NCBI RefSeq assembly: GCF_900102075.1
Contig: NZ_FNAV01000004.1
Coordinates: 124,001 to 188,000 of the forward strand
Direction of reading: 5' to 3'
DNA from: Salipiger thiooxidans
GTDB taxonomy: Bacteria > Pseudomonadota > Alphaproteobacteria > Rhodobacterales > Rhodobacteraceae
DNA: 64,000 bases
Numbering within the stretch: the first letter of the stretch is position 1; every line of letters begins with the position of its first letter. Positions 44,004-51,952 of this stretch are shown one piece after another. Under the pieces are notes generated by a model, which worked only from the letters and a program-made list of their open reading frames with translations, did not search any database and was not told where the DNA came from. Made by a program: the position numbers and the translations under genes.

Positions 44004-44705
44004 TTACACCGACAGATAGGCGTCCCTGATCTCGGGATGGGCTTCGAGCTCGGTGAAACTGCCGTCGAACTTCTTCTCGCCGCCTTCGATGATGATGGCA
44101 CGGTCGGCCACGGCGCGGGCGAAATGCAGGTTCTGTTCCGAGATCATCACCGTCAGCCCCTCGGCCTTGAGCCGCAGGATTGTGGCCGCCATCTGCTCGA
44201 CGATCACCGGGGCGATGCCCTCGGAGGGTTCGTCCAGCAGCAGCAGCGACGGGTTGCCCATCAGCGTCCGGGCGATGGTCAGCATCTGCTGCTCGCCGCC
44301 CGACATGTGCTTGCCACGGTTGCCGCGCCGCTCCGAGAGGTTGGGGAAGATCTGGAAGAGCTGCTCGACGGTCCAGTGCGGGGCGTCCTTGCGGGCGGGC
44401 TGGCGCCCGACCTCGAGGTTCTCGATCACGGTGAGGTCGGTGAAGATGCGCCGGTCCTCGGGCACGTAGCCGATGCCGGTCTTGGCGACGCGGAAGGCGG
44501 GCTCGCCCACCAGGTTGCGGCCCTGGAAGGTGACCTGCCCCTGGCGCGGCCGCACCAGCTGCATCACCGACTTCATCGTCGTCGACTTGCCGGCGCCGTT
44601 GCGGCCCAGCAGCGCCACCACCTCGCCGCGGCGGACCTCGAAGCTGAGGTCCGACAGGATGTGCGCCTTGCCGTAGTAGCTGTGGATGCGCTCGACGCTA
44701 AGCAT
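44004..44705 (-). CDS. livF: Branched-chain-amino-acid-type ABC ATPase LivF
   Basis: This 233-residue ATPase has Walker A GRNGAGKST (35-43), the signature MSGGEQQMLTIAR and Walker B LLLLDEPSEGIAP, the LivF pattern. It pairs with LivG to power the fused LivHM permease. It overlaps livG by 8 bases. In this locus the system probably imports an aromatic or heterocyclic acid rather than an amino acid. Confidence 0.9.
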   Translation of the reverse strand: MLSVERIHSYYGKAHILSDLSFEVRRGEVVALLGRNGAGKSTTMKSVMQLVRPRQGQVTFQGRNLVGEPAFRVAKTGIGYVPEDRRIFTDLTVIENLEVGRQPARKDAPHWTVEQLFQIFPNLSERRGNRGKHMSGGEQQMLTIARTLMGNPSLLLLDEPSEGIAPVIVEQMAATILRLKAEGLTVMISEQNLHFARAVADRAIIIEGGEKKFDGSFTELEAHPEIRDAYLSV

Positions 44706-45468
44706 GGCTGTCCTCCTTGAAGAGCGTGCCGCCGCCGAGGTAGACCTCTTGCACCTGCGGGTTGTTGCGGACCTGCGCGGCGTTGCCGTCCGCGATCAGC
44801 TCGCCCCGGTTCAGCACCATGATGTGATGCGAATGGGCAAATACCACGTCCATGTCGTGCTCGGTGAACAGCACCGAGACGCCCTGTTCGCGCACGATGT
44901 CGGCGGTGAGCTGCATGAGCTCGATCCGCGCCGAGGGCGCCATGCCGGCGGTGGGCTCGTCCATCAGCAGAAGCCGCGGCCGGTGGCAGAGCGCGATGGC
45001 GAGCTCGAGCCGCTTGAGATCGCCGTAGGCGAGGATCGAGCAGGGGCGGTCGGCCTGCTCTTCCATCGCCACGGTGCGCAGGAACTCGAAGGCCTCGTCG
45101 CGGTAGAGCTTCCACGCCCGTGGGGCGATGGAGAAGATCTTGCGGTGATGCGACATCAGCGCCATCTGCACGTTCTCGATCACCGTCATCGACTGGTAGG
45201 TGCCGGTGATCTGGAAGGTGCGGCCCACGCCCCGGCGCCAGATGTCGCGGGGCTTGTGGCCGGTGATGTTCTCGCCATCGAAGAACACCTGTCCCGAGGT
45301 GGGCCTGAGCTGGCCCATCAGCATGTTGAAGCAGGTGGACTTGCCCGCGCCGTTGGGCCCGATCAGGGCCTTCAGCTCGCCTTGCGCCACGCTGAAGCTG
45401 ACGCCGTTGACGGCAAGGAAGCCGTCGTAGCTTTTCCTGAGGTTCTCGACGCGCAGGATCTCGGTCAT
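44698..45468 (-). CDS. livG: Branched-chain-amino-acid-type ABC ATPase LivG
   Basis: This 256-residue ATPase has Walker A GPNGAGKST (38-46), LAYGDLKRLELAIAL as signature variant (YGDLKR instead of SGGQQ), and Walker B LLLMDEPTAGMAP. The YGDLKRLE signature is common in Liv systems for aromatic or amide substrates. The ATG overlaps the permease stop (ATGA). The long frame continues upstream inside the permease, but the overlap fixes the start. Confidence 0.9.
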   Translation of the reverse strand: MTEILRVENLRKSYDGFLAVNGVSFSVAQGELKALIGPNGAGKSTCFNMLMGQLRPTSGQVFFDGENITGHKPRDIWRRGVGRTFQITGTYQSMTVIENVQMALMSHHRKIFSIAPRAWKLYRDEAFEFLRTVAMEEQADRPCSILAYGDLKRLELAIALCHRPRLLLMDEPTAGMAPSARIELMQLTADIVREQGVSVLFTEHDMDVVFAHSHHIMVLNRGELIADGNAAQVRNNPQVQEVYLGGGTLFKEDSHA

Positions 45469-47324
45469 CGCACTTCCTCCTCGTCGGTATGGCGCAGGCG
45501 GTTCCAGAGCGTCCGCAGCGAGCCTACGATGCCCTCGGGCATCAGGATCACCACGGCGATGATCACGAGGCCGAGCAGCAGGCGCCAGTATTCGAGCCGG
45601 GTGAGCCAGTCCTCGACCACGGTCATGAAGCCCGCGCCGACGACGCCCCCGGCCAGCGTCTTCACGCCGCCGAGGAAGACCACGATGAGCGCGTCGAAGC
45701 TCTCGCCGATCTCGAGCGTGGTTGGGAAGACCGAGCCTTTGGAGAAGACGAAGAGCCCGCCCGCGAGCCCCGCCATCGCGCCGGCGAGCGCGAAGGCGGC
45801 GTATTGCACGCGCTTGACGTCGATGCCGGTCGCCTCGGCCTGGCGCGGGCTGTCGCGGCCGGCGCGCAGGGCGTAGCCGAAGGGCGAGTGGATGACGTGG
45901 CGCAGGAACACGATGCCGCCGACGCCGAGCGCAAGGGTGAAATAGTAGAAGGGCGCGGGGGCGTTCAGCCACTCGGCGGGCCAGATGTTCACCAGACCGT
46001 CGTCGCCGCGGGTGACGTCGCGCCACTGGAAGGCGACGGACCAGACAAGCTGCGAGAAGGCGAGGGTGAGCATGGCGAAGTAAACGCCGGTGAGCCGGAT
46101 GCAGAACCAGCCGATGGCCAGCGCCAGCAGGCCGGCGGCAAGCGGCGCGAAGAGGAAGGCAAGCTCCATCGGCGTGTCGGTGTGGTAGACCAGCAGCGCC
46201 GCGGCATAGGCGCCGCCGCCGAAGAAGGCGGCGTGGCCGAAGCTCACCAGCCCGCCGGAGCCGAGGATGAAGTGCAGCGACGCGGCGAAGAGCGCGAAGA
46301 TGATCATGTCGACGATCAGCGTCATCACGAACTGTTCCGCGAAGACGGGCACGATCGCCAGTGCCGCGATCAGCGCCGCCACCAGCGCCATGCCGAGCGG
46401 ACCGTAGGGGCGGATGGGGGTCTCGGGCGCGCCGACCTGGCCGTGCTCGCCCGCCACCTCCTCGCGGCCGAGCAGGCCGTAGGGGCGGACAATGAGCACG
46501 ATGGCCATGACCACGTACATCAGCACCAGCGTCGACTGGGGCAGGTAGGTGACGCCGAAGACGTTGAGCACCGAGATCAGCACCGCGGCGATGAAGGCTC
46601 CGGGCAGCGAGCCCATGCCGCCGATCACCACCACCACGAAGACCGCGCCGATGATGTTGAAGTCCATCAGGAGGTCGGCGCCGCCCTTGGGCAGCTGCAG
46701 CGCGCCGCCGAGCCCCGCCAGCGCCGAGCCGAGCGCGAAGACGCCGGTGAAGAGCCACGCCTGGTTGACGCCGAGCGCACCCACCATCTCGCGGTCCTGG
46801 GTCGCGGCGCGGACCAGCACGCCGAGCCTTGTGCGGGTGATGAGGTACCACAGCGCAAAGAGGATGAAGGGGGTGATGGCGATGAGCACGATGTCGTACT
46901 TGGGCACCGGTTCACCGAAGATGCGCCAGACACCGCGCAGGCCGGGCGCGCGCGGGCCCATGCGGTCCTCGGCGCCCCAGATCATCAGCGCGAGGTCCTG
47001 GATCACCAGGATCACCCCGAAGGTGGCGACGAGCTGGAACAGCTCGGGCGCGCGGTAGATCGGGCGCAGCACCACCATCTCGACCACGGCGCCGATCAGC
47101 CCTACGGCGAGGCCGGTGAGCAGGATCGCGCCCCAGAAGCCGACATGGCCGGGCAGGATCTCCATCAGCGTGACGCCGATGAAGGCGCCCAGCATGTAGA
47201 AGGAGCCGTGGGCGAAGTTGACGATCCGGGTGACGCCGAAGATCAGCGACAGGCCGGAGGCGACGAGGAAGAGGGCCGCCGCGTTGGCGAGCCCGGTCAG
47301 GAACTGGGCGAGGAAGAAGGCCAT
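45465..47324 (-). CDS. Fused branched-chain-amino-acid-type permease LivH-LivM
   Basis: This 619-residue membrane protein joins both Liv permeases in one chain. Residues 1-300 are LivH-like (start MAFFLAQFLTGLANAAALFL, VNFAHGSFYMLGAF, GALGVNQAWLFTGVFALGSA). A linker near 300-320 (GREEVAGEHGQVGAPE) leads to a LivM-like half (LVSFGHAAFFGGGAYAAALL, TGIDVKRVQYAAFALAG). No internal stop or restart is visible. The start at 47324 is the first ATG giving the LivH N-terminus. Fusions like this are known in some Rhodobacterales. Confidence 0.9.
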   Translation of the reverse strand: MAFFLAQFLTGLANAAALFLVASGLSLIFGVTRIVNFAHGSFYMLGAFIGVTLMEILPGHVGFWGAILLTGLAVGLIGAVVEMVVLRPIYRAPELFQLVATFGVILVIQDLALMIWGAEDRMGPRAPGLRGVWRIFGEPVPKYDIVLIAITPFILFALWYLITRTRLGVLVRAATQDREMVGALGVNQAWLFTGVFALGSALAGLGGALQLPKGGADLLMDFNIIGAVFVVVVIGGMGSLPGAFIAAVLISVLNVFGVTYLPQSTLVLMYVVMAIVLIVRPYGLLGREEVAGEHGQVGAPETPIRPYGPLGMALVAALIAALAIVPVFAEQFVMTLIVDMIIFALFAASLHFILGSGGLVSFGHAAFFGGGAYAAALLVYHTDTPMELAFLFAPLAAGLLALAIGWFCIRLTGVYFAMLTLAFSQLVWSVAFQWRDVTRGDDGLVNIWPAEWLNAPAPFYYFTLALGVGGIVFLRHVIHSPFGYALRAGRDSPRQAEATGIDVKRVQYAAFALAGAMAGLAGGLFVFSKGSVFPTTLEIGESFDALIVVFLGGVKTLAGGVVGAGFMTVVEDWLTRLEYWRLLLGLVIIAVVILMPEGIVGSLRTLWNRLRHTDEEEVR

Positions 47325-47433
47325 GGTCCGGGGGACTTTCCTTGTGCAGCACGACGCATCGGGTGCCGCGCGTCGGCCGGGGTGCGACGGGGGATCCGGG
47401 GGCGGGGCTGTCGCCCTGCGTCCCGGCCGTGGC

Positions 47434-47500
47434 GAGGGGCTCTGCCCCTCTTGGCGCGTACCGCGCCAATTCACCCCGGAGTTTGTCTGGCAAGATGAAG
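47434..47500 (+). repeat. Hairpin-plus-core intergenic repeat, copy 4 (livK-livHM gap)
   Basis: Stem GAGGGGC-TCT-GCCCCTC (47434-47450), a second stem TTGGCGCG-TAC-CGCGCCAA (47451-47469), then the core ending TCTGGCAAGATGAAG (47477-47500). It lies between livK and livHM within one operon. Confidence 0.75.
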
Positions 47501-47502
47501 GA

Positions 47503-47526
47503 GGGGCGCCGCGCTTCGGGCGCCCC
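47503..47526 (-). terminator. Hairpin directly after livK
   Basis: GGGGCGCC and GGCGCCCC form an 8-bp stem 9 bases past the livK stop. Read on the minus strand it is followed by TCCTTCATCTTG of the repeat core. It could end or stabilise the livK mRNA and lower expression of the permease genes. Confidence 0.5.
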
Positions 47527-47534
47527 CGCCGCGC

Positions 47535-48743
47535 TTATTCCGCGGGGCGCATCGCCTTGATGTCCTCGTCGCTGGGCATGTAGGGGGCCGGGTTCTTGTA
47601 TTCCCAGTCCACCATGACGCCCTTGCCGTCCTCGAGCGCGGTGGTGCCGACCCAGGCGCCGAGCGTCGACTGGTTGTCGATGGCGCGGTAGCTCAGCTCG
47701 CCGATGGGCGTGCCCTCGACCTTGAGGTCCTCGAAGGCGGCGACCAGCGAGGCGGTGTCGGTGGCGCCGGCCTTGTTGATGGCGGCGGCGATCGACTGCG
47801 CGGTCATGTAGCCCACGAGGCTGCCGATCTTGGGGGTCTCGCCGGTGGCCTCGACATAGGCGTCGACGAAGGTCTTGCCCGGGGTGCCGTCCTCGAAGCC
47901 GTACCAGGGGAAGCCGGTGACGTACCAGCCCTCGGGGGCCTCGTCGCCGAGCGGCTCGAGGTACTCGGGCTCGCCGGTGAGAAGGCCGTAGACCGAGCGG
48001 CCGTCGAAGAGGCCGCGGTCGCCGCCTTCGCGCACCAGCTTGGCGAGGTCGGTGCCGAAGGTGACGTTGTAGATGGCGTCTGGCTTGGCGCGTTCGATGG
48101 CCTGCACCTCGGCGCCGGCGTCGATGTTGAAGAGCGCCGGCCACTGCTCGGCCACGAACTCGACGTCGGGCTTGAGCCGGGTCAGGTTCTCCTTGAAGGC
48201 GGCCACGGCGTCCTGCCCGTAGGCGTAATTGGGCGCAATGGTGGCGTACTTGACGGCGTCGGTCTTGGCGGCCTCTTCGGCCAGCATCGCGGCCTGCACC
48301 CAGGTCGAGGCGCGCAGGCGGAAGGTGTAGGGGTTGCCCGAGCCCCAGACGAGGCTGTCGGCCAGCGGCTCGGAGGCGAGGTAGAGGTAGCCCTTCTCGG
48401 CGGCGAAGCTCGACAGCGCGAGGCCCACGTGGCTGAGGATGGTGCCAGTGAACATCACCGTGCCCTCGCGGGTCATCAGCTCCTCGGCGATCTTCACCGC
48501 CTCGGCCGGGTCGCCCTGGTCGTCGCGGAAGACGAACTCGAGATCCTTGCCGAGCACGCCGCCGTCGCCGTTGATCTGGCTCAGCGCCAGCTCGATGCCC
48601 TTCTTGTAGGGCTCGGCAAAGGCCGCCATGCGCTTGTAGTGGTTGATCTCGCCGACCTTGATCGTGTCCTGCGCGAGGGCTGCCGCAGGGGCCAGCGCGG
48701 CGGCCGCGGCCATGCCGAGCACGGTGCGTCTGATGAGGTTCAT
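47535..48743 (-). CDS. livK: Branched-chain-amino-acid-type substrate-binding protein LivK
   Basis: This 402-residue periplasmic binding protein has a signal peptide (MNLIRRTVLGMAAAAALAPAAALA, cleavage near residue 24). The mature start DTIKVGEINHYKRMAAF and NYAYGQDAVAAFKENL fit the type I periplasmic fold of amide/aromatic-acid receptors. It should capture the substrate of the surrounding catabolic genes. The frame continues upstream, but the signal peptide fixes the start. Confidence 0.87.
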   Translation of the reverse strand: MNLIRRTVLGMAAAAALAPAAALAQDTIKVGEINHYKRMAAFAEPYKKGIELALSQINGDGGVLGKDLEFVFRDDQGDPAEAVKIAEELMTREGTVMFTGTILSHVGLALSSFAAEKGYLYLASEPLADSLVWGSGNPYTFRLRASTWVQAAMLAEEAAKTDAVKYATIAPNYAYGQDAVAAFKENLTRLKPDVEFVAEQWPALFNIDAGAEVQAIERAKPDAIYNVTFGTDLAKLVREGGDRGLFDGRSVYGLLTGEPEYLEPLGDEAPEGWYVTGFPWYGFEDGTPGKTFVDAYVEATGETPKIGSLVGYMTAQSIAAAINKAGATDTASLVAAFEDLKVEGTPIGELSYRAIDNQSTLGAWVGTTALEDGKGVMVDWEYKNPAPYMPSDEDIKAMRPAE

Positions 48744-48804
48744 TGTGTGCGTCTCTCCTGTTGGTGGGGTTCGTTGACCCCGTGTCGCCCGGTCTTTGTG
48801 CCGG

Positions 48805-49875
48805 TTAATCGTGGTAAACGAAAGCGGGAGAAGGGTCCGAGGCGATGTCCTCGGTCCGTTCCAGTTCGAGAAGTTCGTTGATGCGCTTGCGGTAGACAAG
48901 GGGGCCCTTGTCGATGGCGATGCGGATCGGGCGGCGCTTCTGCGGGCGGATCTCTTCCTCCTGCACCGCCTCGAGGATTTCCTTGTCCTCGGCGAAGGCC
49001 TTGCGGAACATCGTGTCCATGCGTGCCGCCGCCTCGGGGTCGTCGGTGGCAGTGTTGCGCAGGTGCATCCAGCGGTCGATGGTGTAGGTCTCGGTCACCG
49101 GCGTCATGAAGTGCAGCGCGAAGATGCGCACGCCCTGGTCGCGGTCCTCCTCGGCGCAGTGCTTTTCGGTCTCGATGGAGCCGAAGTCGATCACCGCGGT
49201 GCAGGGGGTGTAGAGGTAGTAGTAGTGCCAGCGGTCGACGTTGCCGGTGAAGCCGCCGAAGGCCTTGAAGAAGCCGATGGGCTCGGCGTCGCGGATCCAG
49301 CGCCAGGCGACGATGGCCTCGCCCTCGGTCTGCACGTGCACCGGCACGTTCTCGGACGCGGCATTGCCGAGCGTGGTGGGGTGCACGAAGCTCACATGCG
49401 CGGGGTCGACGAGGTTCTCGGCCACGTTGAGGTAGTTCGACTTCAGGTGCAGCGCGTCGCCATGGTGGGCGGCCCAGCCGGGGTCGGTGAATTCGGGCAT
49501 GTCGAAGACCGCCTCGGGGTCGGCCTTTTCTGCATCGCCCATCCAGATCCAGACGATGCCGTGCTTCTCGACGATGGGATAGGCCTCGACATAGGCGGAT
49601 TTGGGCAGGTTGGTCTGGCCGGGGACACGCACGCAGGCGCCCGAGCAGTCGAAGGTCAGGCCGTGATAGCCGCATTGCACCGTGTCACCGATGCGCTTGC
49701 CCTTCGACAGCGGCAGCAGCCGGTGCGGGCAGCGGTCCTCGAGCGCGGCGACGCTGCCGTCCGATTTGCGAAACATCACCACGTGCTCGCCAAGGATGGT
49801 GAAGCGGCGAAGCTCGTCATCAATTTCCGTCGACCAGCCAGCGACATACCAGGCGTTCTTCACGAAATTCGTCAT
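48805..49875 (-). CDS. Rieske-type oxygenase alpha subunit (vanillate O-demethylase VanA-like)
   Basis: This 356-residue protein has a Rieske 2Fe-2S site, C49-x-H51 and C68-x2-H71, and a mononuclear iron site, D157, H160 and H165 (NLVDPAHVSFVHP). The VanA-like class carries out O- or N-demethylation or hydroxylation of small aromatic or heterocyclic compounds. No reductase subunit is encoded nearby, so it must use an unlinked one. The ATG at 49875 begins the family start MTNFVKNAWYVAGW. In this locus N-demethylation of a betaine is one possibility. Confidence 0.87.
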   Translation of the reverse strand: MTNFVKNAWYVAGWSTEIDDELRRFTILGEHVVMFRKSDGSVAALEDRCPHRLLPLSKGKRIGDTVQCGYHGLTFDCSGACVRVPGQTNLPKSAYVEAYPIVEKHGIVWIWMGDAEKADPEAVFDMPEFTDPGWAAHHGDALHLKSNYLNVAENLVDPAHVSFVHPTTLGNAASENVPVHVQTEGEAIVAWRWIRDAEPIGFFKAFGGFTGNVDRWHYYYLYTPCTAVIDFGSIETEKHCAEEDRDQGVRIFALHFMTPVTETYTIDRWMHLRNTATDDPEAAARMDTMFRKAFAEDKEILEAVQEEEIRPQKRRPIRIAIDKGPLVYRKRINELLELERTEDIASDPSPAFVYHD

Positions 49876-49927
49876 CGTCGTTCTCCCTTGCTCCAACGCT
49901 TGGTCGTGCGGCGTATGGTATGGTGTG

Positions 49928-50506
49928 TCAGCGCAGCCCGTCTGCGCCCTCGATCTCGTCATGTGTCAGGCCGCCCACGCGGGGCAGCGGTCGTCCGGTC
50001 TGTTGCAGCGCCACCGCGACGACGATCTCGCCCGGGCGCGGGGCATCGCTGATACGCAGGCGCATGCCGTCGAAGTGGCTGCGCACATAGGCCGCGTCCT
50101 TGTGGCCGAGCGGCACGTCGAGGATCTCGCCGGCGCGGCCGATGGCCTTGGACGAAGGCACCAGCGCCTTGCCGCCGCCGATCACCGCGCGCAGCGGCGC
50201 GCCCAGCTTCGGGTGCAGGAGGGCGGCCGCATGTTCCAGCTCGCCCAGCTCGCCCACCAGCGCCGCCTTGCCGTAGCCCTCGACCTCATTGGCCGCGCAG
50301 CCGAGCGCGGCCAGCGCCTCGTCGCCCAGAAGCTTGCCAAGCGCCTCGCCGGTTTCGATCAGCTCCGAGAGGTCCTCGGCCCAGATCCCGGAAAAGGGGT
50401 TGGCGATGACCGCCGCGGCGAGGGACCGGCGGGCGGGGGGAGAGACCTCGCGGCCCATCTCCGTCCGGGTCTCCTCGACCAGGGTGACGATCTTGCGCAG
50501 CTTCAA
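49928..50506 (-). CDS. DUF1185 (amino acid synthesis family) protein, second paralogue
   Basis: This 192-residue protein is a DUF1185 member, a family of unknown function found in heterocycle and amide catabolic operons. Shared family stretches are AAAVIANPFSGIWAEDLS, NEVEGYGKAALVG and PLPRVGGLTHDEIEGADGLR. The start is a TTG that overlaps the stop of the neighbouring paralogue (TTGA), so translation is coupled. The two paralogues are about the same size and clearly homologous, suggesting a heteromeric complex or two related activities. Confidence 0.8.
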   Translation of the reverse strand: MKLRKIVTLVEETRTEMGREVSPPARRSLAAAVIANPFSGIWAEDLSELIETGEALGKLLGDEALAALGCAANEVEGYGKAALVGELGELEHAAALLHPKLGAPLRAVIGGGKALVPSSKAIGRAGEILDVPLGHKDAAYVRSHFDGMRLRISDAPRPGEIVVAVALQQTGRPLPRVGGLTHDEIEGADGLR

Positions 50507-51087
50507 CGGAGCCCGTCCTCGCCCTTGATCTGGTCCTTGGTGAGGCCGCCGATGCGCGCGTGGATGCGGCCTGCGGTGGTCATGACCAGCACCAGCACCA
50601 GTTCGTTGGGGCGCGGCGCGTCCGGCACGCCGACCTCGACCGCGTCGTAATGGGTGCGCACGTAAGAGGCGTTGGTGTGGGTCACCGGCACGTCGAGCCG
50701 GGTGCCCGCGGCGCCGACCTTCTTGGTCGAGGGCACGATGGCCATGCTCTTCTCGATGCTGTCGCGCATGGCGTATCCGCCGGGTACGTGCCAGAGGGCG
50801 CCATGCTCGATCTCGCCGTTGACGCCGACGATGGCGCCCTTGCCGTAGCCCTCGATCAGCGAGGCATCGCCACCGAGCGCGTCGATGCACATCTGCGCCA
50901 GCTTGGCACCCAGAGGCTCGAGATCCTTCATGAAGGGCTGGATGTCCTCGACATAGCCGCCCGCGTAGGGGTTCTCGACCACCGCAATGGCGGCGGCGCG
51001 CTTCTGCGGCACCTCGGGGGCAGGGCCGCCCTCGTGCAGGATGGTTTCGACCTGGACCAGCGTCTTGCGGACCTTCACCTCAGGCAT
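50503..51087 (-). CDS. DUF1185 (amino acid synthesis family) protein, first paralogue
   Basis: This 194-residue protein is the partner DUF1185 member, with AAAIAVVENPYAGGYVEDI, ASLIEGYGKGAIVG and ARIGGLTKDQIKGEDGLR aligning to the second paralogue. It lies between UPF0280 (8-base overlap) and the second copy. Function is unknown; the tight coupling with a reductase-like enzyme suggests an enzymatic or chaperone role in the same pathway. ATG start with GGAAGCCC-type weak ribosome-binding site, likely coupled to the upstream gene. Confidence 0.82.
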   Translation of the reverse strand: MPEVKVRKTLVQVETILHEGGPAPEVPQKRAAAIAVVENPYAGGYVEDIQPFMKDLEPLGAKLAQMCIDALGGDASLIEGYGKGAIVGVNGEIEHGALWHVPGGYAMRDSIEKSMAIVPSTKKVGAAGTRLDVPVTHTNASYVRTHYDAVEVGVPDAPRPNELVLVLVMTTAGRIHARIGGLTKDQIKGEDGLR

Positions 51088-51952
51088 GGAGGGCTTCCTC
51101 TTCGGTAATTTCTGTAATCGTGTCACCGAGGGCCGTCCGCTCGCCCGCCAGCGCAAGGCAGGCGGCACGGATGAGACCCCGGCTGATGTAATTCTGGGCC
51201 AGCGCATGGCCCTTGGCCAGAGCCTCGCGCGCCTCGGAGGCGGTAAGGCGGCCGACCCCGGTGGTGACCGCGAGCGCGCCAAGGTCGCTGTCGGGGGACA
51301 GGTCGCAGGCGCGGGCGCGGGTCACGGCGGGGTGGCCGGGCAGGTCCACGGCATTGGCGATGAGCGTGGCGGCCACGTCGGCGAGCGCCGCGTCCCGGGC
51401 CAGCACGGTGACGGCGTCGGCGATGCCCAGTGAATGCGAGCGGCCGCGCCAGCCCGAGGTGGCGACGCCACCGATGCCGTCGTCGGGGCCGATCTCGGCC
51501 CGCCCGCCGGGGGCGCGGATGATCGGGTCCTCGCAGATCGACAGACGCAGGGGCTTCGCGGCGGTCCAGAGCGCGATGTCTCCGCCGTTGTTGATATGGG
51601 CGCGGGTCAGGCCGTGCCCGGGCACCAGCATCGCGGCCAGCACGTGGTCCGCGACAGAGCCCGCCACCGCCGCCATCGGGGTGACGAAGGCCGGTGCAAA
51701 GAGATCGGTCGCGTTCTGCATGCGGCGGGCCACCGCACCGCGCGGCGCCGGACCATGGGCCGCGCGCAGGCGCGGCAGCTCGGCGCAGAGCTCGTGGAGC
51801 ACCGGCTCGAAGGCCTCGTGTGCCCGGCGCAGGGCGTCACGGGCGGCCTCGGCGGGCCCTTCGGCGGTGAGGATGAGGTCGATCGGCCCGTGGGTGAGCC
51901 GCATCCGCCCGTCGCGGGCCATGCGCACGACGGGGGTTTCGTGGAAGCTCAT
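51080..51952 (-). CDS. UPF0280 (ApbE-superfamily) protein
   Basis: This 290-residue protein is a UPF0280 member, a family related by fold to the ApbE flavin transferases. Characteristic stretches are AAVAGSVADHVLAAM, AHINNGGDIALW and GIGGVATSGWRGRSHSLGIADAVTVLA. In this position it could handle FMN or covalent flavinylation for the reductase-like protein upstream, but no such reaction has been shown. The ATG overlaps the upstream stop (ATGA). Confidence 0.83.
   Translation of the reverse strand: MSFHETPVVRMARDGRMRLTHGPIDLILTAEGPAEAARDALRRAHEAFEPVLHELCAELPRLRAAHGPAPRGAVARRMQNATDLFAPAFVTPMAAVAGSVADHVLAAMLVPGHGLTRAHINNGGDIALWTAAKPLRLSICEDPIIRAPGGRAEIGPDDGIGGVATSGWRGRSHSLGIADAVTVLARDAALADVAATLIANAVDLPGHPAVTRARACDLSPDSDLGALAVTTGVGRLTASEAREALAKGHALAQNYISRGLIRAACLALAGERTALGDTITEITEEEALHA

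Noticed and set aside
44698-46851. 717-codon frame suggesting an extended LivG
   Set aside because: The first two thirds are a shadow of the LivHM permease; the true start overlaps the permease stop.
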